Below are positions 1-5,555 of a stretch of 5,555 bases of DNA, in pieces (position 1 is the first letter of the stretch; each line of letters begins with the position of its first letter). The DNA is from Calditrichia bacterium (GTDB taxonomy: Bacteria > Calditrichota > Calditrichia > JAJRVZ01): NCBI GenBank assembly GCA_030634505.1, contig DAOWAQ010000144.1, forward strand, positions 1 through 5,555, written 5' to 3'. The position numbers and the translations under genes were made by a program. The notes beneath the pieces were generated by a model. The model ran no database searches, was not told where the DNA came from, and was given only the letters and a program-made list of their open reading frames with translations.

Positions 1-1228
1 GACCACTATTTTCATTGGGTAAATCAATTCCTGTAGGTTTACCAAAGTATAATAGTTTTGAATATTTTTTCCATACATCCGGACCTATTTTTAAACCTAA
101 TTGAATAAAATAAACATTACATGAGTTTTTTATTGCACCCTGTAAATCCAGTTTTCCGTGTCCGCCTGTATTCCAACAACGAATGGTTTTCCTTCCTAAT
201 TTGAAATACCCGGGACAAAAAGCGGTCCATTTCGGAGTAATTATCCCTTCTTCCAGTGCTGCAAGTGCCGCTACAACTTTGTACGTTGACCCAGGAGGAT
301 ACGCTCCTTGAATAACTCTACTGAAAAGTGGTTGACTGGGATCGTTAAGTAAATCAGACCAAATCTTTGGTGAAATTTTGCCTGATAATAATCGTGGATC
401 ATAATCAGGTTTAGATACGAATACTATAACTCCACCATTTCGTGTATCCAAAGCAACCACTGCACCTCTTTTATCAACCATCAATGACTCTGCAAATTGT
501 TGCAAGCTATAGTCCATTGTCAAATTTAAATCCATACCGGAATTTGGCATAATATTTCGATCATTACTCACGGTACCAAGTTCTCTACCCTCTGCATCCA
601 CACCAATATAATGGACGCCTTTAGCCCCTCTCAAATTAACATCATAGAAATATTCTAAACCTGCTTTACCTATTAAATCACCGGCATCAACTAATTCATT
701 TTGATTTGCTTCTTTTTTATTTACTTCCCCAACATATCCAAAAATATGAGGAGAATTTACATATTCAGGATAATATCTTTTACTCTCTGGTTCGATTAGC
801 ATTCCCGGCAAATCCAGTTTCATTTCTTCAAGAGTAGCTAAGGTCTGATATTCTATATCACGTTTAATTATTATAGGCCGGAAGGTGTTTTTGCCTTTAA
901 TTTTTTGCAGAATATATTCTTCTTCTTCACCAATAATATCTGCAAATTCAGCTATTCGGGATTTCAGAAATTGTCTTGGAATTATGGATACCAAAAAAGA
1001 AGGCCTGTTATCCACCATTATTCTTCCGTAACTATCCCTGATAACGCCCCGGGTTGGATGTAAAGTTATTTGCCTTATACTATTTTCGAATGAAATTTGT
1101 ACATATTTATCTGCACTATAAACTTGAATTTTAAAAAACCCATAAAATAGTAAAAAGAAAAATATTATTATAAAACCTATAATCAATATCTTTCTGTTTT
1201 TTAAATCTTGTTTAATTATTTCATTCAT
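1..1228 (-). CDS. mrdA: Penicillin-binding protein 2 (elongasome transpeptidase), C-terminus missing
   Basis: This is the class B penicillin-binding protein of the elongasome, which cross-links peptidoglycan in the periplasm during side-wall growth. The 409 codons seen start at ATG 1228 and stay open to the window edge. Residues 14-32 form one membrane anchor. A pedestal/dimerisation domain follows, with the RG..RD motif (R60-D65) and a GKAGLE segment. The transpeptidase domain begins near G255 (GAVVALD). The nucleophile motif STYK is at S314-K317 and the second motif is S369-C370-N371. The KTG motif and about the last 200 residues lie beyond the window, judging by the usual 600-650 residue length. 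Cysteines 338 (CPG) and 351 (RCW) match positions common in PBP2 proteins. The gene starts directly after the mreD stop, with a weak GGAAG 11 nt upstream, so its translation is probably coupled to mreD. Its place behind mreBCD favours PBP2 over the division enzyme PBP3. A rodA gene is expected next, but this is inferred from family context. Confidence 0.95.
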   Translation of the reverse strand, partial: MNEIIKQDLKNRKILIIGFIIIFFFLLFYGFFKIQVYSADKYVQISFENSIRQITLHPTRGVIRDSYGRIMVDNRPSFLVSIIPRQFLKSRIAEFADIIGEEEEYILQKIKGKNTFRPIIIKRDIEYQTLATLEEMKLDLPGMLIEPESKRYYPEYVNSPHIFGYVGEVNKKEANQNELVDAGDLIGKAGLEYFYDVNLRGAKGVHYIGVDAEGRELGTVSNDRNIMPNSGMDLNLTMDYSLQQFAESLMVDKRGAVVALDTRNGGVIVFVSKPDYDPRLLSGKISPKIWSDLLNDPSQPLFSRVIQGAYPPGSTYKVVAALAALEEGIITPKWTAFCPGYFKLGRKTIRCWNTGGHGKLDLQGAIKNSCNVYFIQLGLKIGPDVWKKYSKLLYFGKPTGIDLPNENSG

Positions 1229-1720
1229 TTAAGTCGATTCTTCCATCATGGATTTGAAAAAATATGATGAAATTAACCAGATAATAAATGTATATATAGT
1301 ATTTGGGAAAATTCTGGTAAATATTAAATATGTGTAAGTTGTTTCAGTTTTGATATGATAAATCAAATAAAATAAAAAACCATGCAATAGTAATAACAAT
1401 ATTGTAAATAGATACGCTGTATTTGACTTAAATTTATATTCTCTGATTGAACCTGCTAAAAAACCTACAGTGCAATTCGCAAATGAAGAAATACCAACAG
1501 GACTTACACTTAATGAATCTTGAAATATGCCTAGAATAAATCCGGCTATGGTTGCGGAAATAGCGCCATATTTATAACCTATAAATAGGATTATTATTAA
1601 AATGAGATCGGGTCGCCAAATATTAATTTCTAAAACAGGTACCAGATAAGTTTGAAGCAAGAAAGCACAAACTATAATAAATCCAATTTTGAAATAATCC
1701 AACTTATTCTGTTTCTGCAT
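1229..1720 (-). CDS. mreD: Rod shape-determining protein MreD
   Basis: MreD is a small polytopic inner-membrane protein that works with MreC, RodA and PBP2 in cell-wall elongation; its biochemical activity is not established. From ATG 1720 it has 163 residues, a normal length. Hydrophobic stretches lie near residues 12-30, 38-66, 72-90, 103-122 and 140-155. The family signature is visible as RPDL (36-39), then GFILGIFQDSLS (60-71) and the small-residue stretch after it. A TTG codon at 1726 is in frame two codons upstream. The AAAAGG at 1732-1737 sits 5 nt from the TTG and 11 nt from the ATG, so either start is possible; I chose ATG by codon preference. The gene overlaps the end of mreC by 17 nt (23 nt with TTG), which implies translational coupling. 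The next gene, mrdA, starts at the base after its TAA stop. Confidence 0.93.
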   Translation of the reverse strand: MQKQNKLDYFKIGFIIVCAFLLQTYLVPVLEINIWRPDLILIIILFIGYKYGAISATIAGFILGIFQDSLSVSPVGISSFANCTVGFLAGSIREYKFKSNTAYLFTILLLLLHGFLFYLIYHIKTETTYTYLIFTRIFPNTIYTFIIWLISSYFFKSMMEEST

Positions 1721-2507
1721 CTGCAATTAAACCTTTTAGGATAAATACTTCTTCAATCCGGTTAAAATTTACTGTTGGTTTTACTGTGATTTCCTGAAAC
1801 AAATCATCAGTTTCCAGCGATATATCAACAACCAAACCAATTTTGATATTTTCCGGATATATTTGGCTGTACCCTGAAGTAATTATAACATCTCCAACGA
1901 GCACTTTGATTGTTTTTGCAATATAAAGTAATTTTAGCTGCGCACCTCCACCCCATGCAATTATACCTAATTCCCTGTTTCTTTGTATTTTAGCGCTTAC
2001 TTTGCAGTTTCTATCTAATAATATTTGACATGATGAAAAATCTTCATCTACATCAACAATTTTACCTACCAATCCTTTATCTGTAAAAACAGCATCATCT
2101 TTTTCAATATTTTTACTGCTGCCTTGGTTTAGAAGAAATCCATTCAAAATACTTAAAGGATTTTGTCCAATTACTTCAGCTGGTATCAAATAGAAGGAAT
2201 TCTCTTCTTTGAAATCCAGTAGTTTTCTCAACCTTATGTTTTCTAGTAAGGCATCTTGTAACTGAGTATTTTTATATGAAAGTTCAGCATTCTGTTTTTT
2301 AAGTTTTTTTACTTTGTCGGATAATCTGAAATAAGCTCCTGTCTCCTGTAAAACATTTCCAATTTTGCCTACTGTGTTATATGCAATCGATCTAAATGGC
2401 ATCTCTGGATCCTGGTCATTGAAAATCAAAAGAAGAAAAGAGCATAAAATGCAAATAGCAAGAACAAATATATCCCTAATTTGTAAAAAGAATTTAAAAA
2501 CAGGCAT
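1704..2507 (-). CDS. mreC: Rod shape-determining protein MreC
   Basis: MreC is a bitopic membrane protein. Its periplasmic part forms filaments and activates PBP2, linking the wall enzymes to the MreB cytoskeleton inside. The 267 residues show a short cytoplasmic N-terminus, one membrane segment (about 13-29), a predicted coiled coil (about 61-98, ending in the typical EN.RLR.LL pattern) and the double beta-barrel domain from about 107 to 260. Family landmarks are G145-L-V-G148 and T210-S-G212 followed by YPENIKIG. ATG 2507 is the only good start: an in-frame stop lies about 30 nt upstream and no other start codon intervenes. No Shine-Dalgarno motif is visible in the 13 nt before it, unlike mreB. 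An 88-nt gap with an inverted repeat and a possible promoter separates it from mreB, and its end overlaps mreD. Identity rests on architecture, motifs and neighbours, all in agreement. Confidence 0.95.
   Translation of the reverse strand: MPVFKFFLQIRDIFVLAICILCSFLLLIFNDQDPEMPFRSIAYNTVGKIGNVLQETGAYFRLSDKVKKLKKQNAELSYKNTQLQDALLENIRLRKLLDFKEENSFYLIPAEVIGQNPLSILNGFLLNQGSSKNIEKDDAVFTDKGLVGKIVDVDEDFSSCQILLDRNCKVSAKIQRNRELGIIAWGGGAQLKLLYIAKTIKVLVGDVIITSGYSQIYPENIKIGLVVDISLETDDLFQEITVKPTVNFNRIEEVFILKGLIADAETE
1732..1737 (-). promoter_or_regulatory. Shine-Dalgarno-like site for mreD
   Basis: AAAAGG within the 3' end of mreC lies 5 nt before TTG 1726 and 11 nt before ATG 1720. It supports translation of mreD starting inside mreC but leaves the exact start open between these two codons. 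Confidence 0.4.
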
Positions 2508-2531
2508 ATTTATGAAGGTATGATTTATTAC

Positions 2532-2564
2532 TTTGAATTATAGTGATTCCATCTACAATTCAAA
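2532..2564 (-). repeat. Inverted repeat / RNA hairpin between mreB and mreC
   Basis: On the minus strand the arm TTTGAATTGTAG (2564-2553) can pair with CTATAATTCAAA (2543-2532) around a 9-nt loop. This gives a 12-bp stem with one G-U wobble; the outer 8 bp are a perfect palindrome. On the plus strand the wobble becomes an A-C mismatch, so the structure is better in the mreBC transcript than in an antisense one. No U-run follows it in the transcribed direction, so it does not look like an intrinsic terminator. It could be an operator, a weak attenuator or an RNA-stability element. The pairing is seen in the sequence; the function is not known. Confidence 0.5.
2537..2563 (-). promoter_or_regulatory. 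Candidate internal promoter upstream of mreC
   Basis: A perfect TATAAT lies at 2542-2537 on the minus strand, with TTGAAT at 2563-2558 and a 15-nt spacer, shorter than the usual 17. Read as a Bacteroidota-type promoter, TTTG lies 18 nt before the TATAAT, but the downstream TTTG half is only partly matched. The predicted transcription start would fall just before the mreC start codon. In such AT-rich DNA a TATAAT can arise by chance, so this is tentative. It shares bases with the inverted repeat. Confidence 0.3.
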
Positions 2565-2595
2565 TATTTTTCTCAATATTTCTATTTAATTAAAA

Positions 2596-3627
2596 TTACA
2601 TTCTACGTTGTTTTAGTAAAACTTTTTCATATTTTTCAAAATTCTCCAATATTTTACCGCATCCACGCACAACACATGTTAGAGGATCTTCAGCAACATG
2701 CACAGGAAGAGATGTATCTTCAATCATTCGCTGATCCAGATTTTTTAACATGCCTCCTCCACCGGTCAAAATAATTCCACGATCTAAAATATCAGAAGCT
2801 AATTCCGGAGGCGTCCTTTCCAGGGCAACTTTCACTGCATCAATAATTGTATTTATACACTCATCAAGTGCTTTTCTAATTTCAACTGAACTAATTTCTA
2901 TCGTTTTGGGAATCCCATCAACTAAGTCGCGTCCTTTAACTTCTGCCGTAATTTCTTCTTCAAGGGGTGTCGCAGAGCCTATTGAATTCTTAACTTTCTC
3001 GGAAGTTTTTTCACCAATTAATAAGTTAAAATTTTTTTTGAAAAACTGTATTATGGCATTATCCATTTCATCGCCACCAACTCGTATAGAAGAATGATGC
3101 ACAATACCATTCAATGAAATTACCGCAATCTCTGAAGTACCTCCGCCAATATCAACAATCATATTACCCATGGGTTCGCTTATATCTAATCCAACACCGA
3201 TCGCAGCAGCCATCGCCTCTGCAACCAAATGTATTTCCCTTCCTCCTGCACGTTCGGCAGAATCCCGTACGGCTCTTTTTTCAACCTCTGTTATACCTGA
3301 TGGAACATCCACGACAATTTTTCCAAGCATCATTCTGCTCACATTGGCTTTTTTTACGAATTCTCTCATCATTATTTCAGTCGCTTCAAAATCTGCTATA
3401 ACACCGTCTTTTAATGGCCGAATTATTATTATATCCTGATGAGTTCTACCCATCATTTCTCTGGCTTCGTTACCAACTGCCACTATCTTATCGGAATCTC
3501 CTTCCAGCGCAATTATTGATGGTTCATTTACAACAATTCCTTTACCTTTTACATGAATAAGAGTATTTGCTGTACCTAAGTCAATACCAATATCTGAAGA
3601 TAACATGTTTAAAAAATTAAATCCCAT
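2596..3627 (-). CDS. mreB: Actin-like cell-shape protein MreB
   Basis: MreB is the bacterial actin homologue. It binds ATP, polymerises into membrane-bound filaments and orients the elongation machinery. The 343-residue length is normal. The first phosphate loop is D16-LGTANT-22. The helix carrying the expected catalytic glutamate is at E137 (VAEAMAAAIG), the second phosphate loop at D159-IGGGT-164, and the adenosine-binding loop at L287-TGGGG-292. The C-terminal landmarks PPELASDI, AEDPLTCV and RGCGK are present. The N-terminus (MGFNFLNML) could act as a short amphipathic membrane anchor, which is inference. In most MreB proteins E137 is followed by proline, here by alanine. The start ATG 3627 has GGAG at 3637-3640, 9 nt upstream. 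The gene follows purH after 32 nt and precedes mreC by 88 nt. An A8 run within codons 197-199 leaves the frame intact. Confidence 0.98.
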   Translation of the reverse strand: MGFNFLNMLSSDIGIDLGTANTLIHVKGKGIVVNEPSIIALEGDSDKIVAVGNEAREMMGRTHQDIIIIRPLKDGVIADFEATEIMMREFVKKANVSRMMLGKIVVDVPSGITEVEKRAVRDSAERAGGREIHLVAEAMAAAIGVGLDISEPMGNMIVDIGGGTSEIAVISLNGIVHHSSIRVGGDEMDNAIIQFFKKNFNLLIGEKTSEKVKNSIGSATPLEEEITAEVKGRDLVDGIPKTIEISSVEIRKALDECINTIIDAVKVALERTPPELASDILDRGIILTGGGGMLKNLDQRMIEDTSLPVHVAEDPLTCVVRGCGKILENFEKYEKVLLKQRRM

Positions 3628-3636
3628 ATATCTATT

Positions 3637-3640
3637 CTCC
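3637..3640 (-). promoter_or_regulatory. Shine-Dalgarno site of mreB
   Basis: GGAG on the minus strand lies 9 nt before ATG 3627, inside the 32-nt purH-mreB gap. It fixes the mreB start and is one of the clearer ribosome sites in the window. The short gap leaves little room for a terminator or full promoter, which supports co-transcription with purH. Confidence 0.6.
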
Positions 3641-3659
3641 GCAATCTATCAAAATATCA

Positions 3660-5204
3660 TTAATGTTTAAAATGCCTCATTTTAGTAAAAACCATAGCGA
3701 TATTGTTTTCATTTGCCGCTTTTATAACTTCTTCATCCCGAATGGAACCACCGGGTTGAATTATTGCTGTCGCACCAGCTTTAGCTAAGGATTCAATCGC
3801 ATCTTTAAAAGGAAAAAATGCATCGGATGCCACTACCGTCCCTTTTGTAGATAAACCTGCATTAGTAGCTTTAGTAATTGCAAGTTCGGTTGAATCAACG
3901 CGTGACATTTGCCCGGCACCTACACCAATCAGGCGATCCTTTTTCGCAAAAACTATGGCGTTTGATTTTACATGTTTAACAATTTTCCAGGAAAAATCTA
4001 ATGCCTGAAATTCAACATCAGAAGGTTTTCTTTTACTCACTATTTCACAAGACCTGATGTCAATATTTCCGGCGTCTTTATTCTGAGTTAAAAATCCTCC
4101 ATGTACGATTCTAATTTCATCAGAAAATGAATCTTTTATATTCGGATCAAATGCAATCAAACGTAAATTTTTCTTTTTCTGTAATTTACCCAAAGCTTCT
4201 TCAGAATATCCGGGAGCAAAGATACATTCAAAAAAGCTTTTGCTTATCGATTCTGCAGTTTCCAAGTCCACAAGATCATTAAAGCCAATTATTCCTCCAA
4301 ATGCTGAAAGTGGGTCTGTACTTAATGCTTTTTGAAATGCTTCATTTATTGTATCACCAATTCCCGCTCCACATGGATTACTATGTTTTAAAATTACGGA
4401 TACTTTGTCTGAAAATTCTGTAATTATGGATAATGCCGCATTTAAATCCAAAATATTATTATATGATAGCTCCTTACCGTGGAACTGCTGAAAATCGCCT
4501 AAAGGTAAACTTTCCCCAAAAGCGTAAAAGGCTGCTTGCTGATGAGGATTTTCACCATACCGTAAATCCTGAACTTTTCTACCATGGAATGAAATTGTAG
4601 GAGGATAATTTTCCAGTTCAGATGTATCACCAGCAAGATAATCAGCAATTAAAGCATCATATTGACTAGTTTTTTGAAATACTTTTACTGCGCATTTTTT
4701 GCGGAACTGTAAAGAGGTATCTCCATTGTTCTCAGAATAATTTGATTTAAACAATTTATATTGATCGGGGGAACTCAAAACTGTTGTATATTCGTGATTT
4801 TTTGCCGCTGAACGAAGAAGAGTTGGTCCTCCGATATCGATTTGTTCTATCGCTTCCTTAATAGTACAATTTTCTTTTTTTATTGTCTCATCAAAAGGAT
4901 ACAAATTAACCACGATTACATCAATGGCAATTATTTTATTCGCGCATAACTGTTTTTCATGGTCAGTTGTTCTTTTAGCTAATACTCCGGCTAGTATTTT
5001 GGGATGAAGTGTTTTGACTCTTCCATCCAGCATTTCAGGAAAACCGGTAATGCTCTCAATTGATATTGTTCCAATCCCATTTTCATCGAGACGTTTCTTT
5101 GTTCCACCGGAACTGATTATATCAAAATTATTATCACTCAAAAACTTTGCCAGGTCTACGATTCCCGTTTTATCATATACACTTAACAGGGCCCTTTTAC
5201 GCAT
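3660..5204 (-). CDS. purH: Bifunctional AICAR transformylase / IMP cyclohydrolase
   Basis: PurH performs the last two steps of de novo IMP synthesis in the cytoplasm: formylation of AICAR by 10-formyl-THF, then ring closure. From ATG 5204 it has 514 residues, a full-length family member. The N-terminal cyclohydrolase (MGS-like) domain, about 1-190, carries K64, Y102, D123 and K135, aligned with human K66, Y104, D125 and K137. The C-terminal transformylase domain has the catalytic K273-H274 in KHSNPCG, then N415 in KSNAIV, GAGQMSR, and the typical end MRHFKH. Residue 71 is Leu in HPKILAG, where many homologues have His. A TTG at 5210 is in frame two codons upstream. It overlaps the purN stop and is 10 nt from GGAG (5221-5224), whereas ATG is 16 nt away. 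I chose ATG because it matches usual family N-termini, but TTG is a real alternative. The gene ends in tandem stops TAA-TGA. Confidence 0.97.
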   Translation of the reverse strand: MRKRALLSVYDKTGIVDLAKFLSDNNFDIISSGGTKKRLDENGIGTISIESITGFPEMLDGRVKTLHPKILAGVLAKRTTDHEKQLCANKIIAIDVIVVNLYPFDETIKKENCTIKEAIEQIDIGGPTLLRSAAKNHEYTTVLSSPDQYKLFKSNYSENNGDTSLQFRKKCAVKVFQKTSQYDALIADYLAGDTSELENYPPTISFHGRKVQDLRYGENPHQQAAFYAFGESLPLGDFQQFHGKELSYNNILDLNAALSIITEFSDKVSVILKHSNPCGAGIGDTINEAFQKALSTDPLSAFGGIIGFNDLVDLETAESISKSFFECIFAPGYSEEALGKLQKKKNLRLIAFDPNIKDSFSDEIRIVHGGFLTQNKDAGNIDIRSCEIVSKRKPSDVEFQALDFSWKIVKHVKSNAIVFAKKDRLIGVGAGQMSRVDSTELAITKATNAGLSTKGTVVASDAFFPFKDAIESLAKAGATAIIQPGGSIRDEEVIKAANENNIAMVFTKMRHFKH

Positions 5205-5206
5205 GT

Positions 5207-5555
5207 TCAATTATTGCTTTCTCCAATTATCTCAACCCGTCTTCCGTTTATTCTCAACCTATTTTCCACTAACAGCTTTACCGCTATCGGAAAAATTTCA
5301 TGTTCTATTTTTAACACTTCGTCTGCTATTTCACCCGGTGAATTTAATCCTTCAATTGAAACAGCTTTTTGGATTACAATAGGCCCGGCATCATAAATCT
5401 CATTAACCAGGTGAACCGTTGCCCCACTCACTTTGACGCCATGTTCAAAAACCGCTTGATGCACGTATCCCCCATACATTCCTTTTCCTCCAAATGATGG
5501 AAGAAGTGCCGGGTGAATATTTAATATTTTATTACTAAAATTCCTGACGATTCCA
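5207..5555 (-). CDS. purN: Phosphoribosylglycinamide formyltransferase, N-terminus missing
   Basis: PurN transfers the formyl group of 10-formyl-THF to GAR, the third step of purine synthesis. Only the C-terminal 115 residues are in the window. The reading frame is open to the edge (first whole codon at 5554-5552) and ends with TGA at 5207. The catalytic set is visible: N and H in LNIHPALLP (codons starting at 5521 and 5515), and D in YDAGPI, corresponding to E. coli N106, H108 and D144. The GGKGMYG stretch after the active site and SGATVHLV are typical of one PurN branch. About 80-90 residues with the phosphate-binding N-terminal part should lie outside, given the usual length near 200. An ATG at 5479 preceded by GGAGG looks like a start but lies inside the conserved domain. 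purH follows within 2 nt, consistent with translational coupling of two enzymes that use the same folate cofactor. Confidence 0.93.
   Translation of the reverse strand, partial: GIVRNFSNKILNIHPALLPSFGGKGMYGGYVHQAVFEHGVKVSGATVHLVNEIYDAGPIVIQKAVSIEGLNSPGEIADEVLKIEHEIFPIAVKLLVENRLRINGRRVEIIGESNN
5221..5224 (-). promoter_or_regulatory. Shine-Dalgarno-like site for purH
   Basis: GGAG within the 3' end of purN lies 10 nt before TTG 5210 and 16 nt before ATG 5204. By spacing it favours the TTG start, which would form a 4-nt TTGA overlap with the purN stop. By codon usage and family N-termini the ATG is preferred. If ribosomes re-initiate after purN, spacing matters less, so the site alone does not decide the start. 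Confidence 0.4.

Larger units (their letters stand above)
2508..2595 (-). other. mreB-mreC intergenic region (88 nt)
   Basis: This is the longest non-coding gap in the window and is very AT-rich. Read on the minus strand from the mreB stop, it holds an A/T-rich leader, an imperfect inverted repeat (2532-2564), a candidate promoter on the same bases, and 24 nt leading to the mreC ATG with no recognisable ribosome binding site. I see no small open reading frame or intrinsic terminator for the minus strand. Confidence 0.8.

Noticed and set aside
2532..2574. Hairpin followed by a T-rich stretch on the plus strand, resembling an intrinsic terminator.
   Set aside because: No gene on the plus strand ends here, the stem is AT-rich, and in that orientation it has an A-C mismatch. 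In the minus direction no U-run follows.
2750..3439. Plus-strand open frames opposite mreB.
   Set aside because: They lie wholly antisense to a clearly conserved gene, have low-complexity Ser/Ile/Pro-rich translations and no recognisable motif or ribosome site.
5014..5396. Plus-strand open frames opposite the 5' end of purH and the 3' end of purN.
   Set aside because: They are antisense to conserved enzymes and cross the purN-purH junction without any domain; these are shadow frames.
5479..5494. GGAGGAAAAGGAATG on the minus strand, an apparently excellent ribosome site and start for a 90-residue protein.
   Set aside because: The frame continues upstream to the window edge and encodes the PurN active-site segment LNIHPALLP. 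The GGKGM peptide is part of the conserved domain, so the motif is coding sequence.
1..5555. A hidden novel system such as a defence island, mobile element, CRISPR array or biosynthetic cluster.
   Set aside because: All coding space belongs to six recognised housekeeping genes, with no gap over 88 nt, no direct-repeat array and no transposase or integrase-like sequence.

Overview
The window is a compact, AT-rich bacterial chromosomal segment (roughly 35-40% GC by eye) with every gene on the minus strand. In transcription order, from right to left, it holds the 3' part of purN, then purH, mreB, mreC, mreD, and the 5' part of mrdA (PBP2). The two end genes run off the window. purH-mreB-mreC-mreD-mrdA (usually followed by rodA) is, from general knowledge, an arrangement common in Bacteroidota and relatives of the FCB group. 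Gene order and AT-richness suggest that assemblage, but the sequence does not fix the phylum. Shine-Dalgarno-like GGAG or AAAAGG motifs sit before purH, mreB and mreD, so this need not be a typical SD-poor Bacteroidota genome.

Layout: positions 5555-5207 hold purN (GAR transformylase, N-terminus missing). purH follows with a 2-nt gap or a 4-nt overlap, depending on its start codon. A 32-nt gap with a GGAG ribosome site leads into mreB. The only sizeable intergenic space is the 88 nt between mreB and mreC. It holds a 12-bp imperfect inverted repeat whose arms coincide with a candidate promoter. mreC overlaps mreD by about 17-23 nt. mreD and mrdA are separated by nothing but the mreD stop codon and lie in the same reading frame. 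No stretch over 300 nt lacks a gene, and I see no tRNA, rRNA, CRISPR array, mobile element or origin.

Functionally there are two modules. purN and purH encode the two folate-dependent (10-formyl-THF) transformylases of de novo purine synthesis, and PurH also closes the ring to IMP. mreB, mreC, mreD and mrdA encode the elongasome: the actin-like cytoskeletal filament, its periplasmic scaffold, a membrane partner and the elongation-specific transpeptidase. Tight spacing suggests one transcription unit, with a possible internal promoter or RNA hairpin before mreC. This is a housekeeping region. I found no evidence of a new biological system, and the most interesting point is the mreB-mreC intergenic element.
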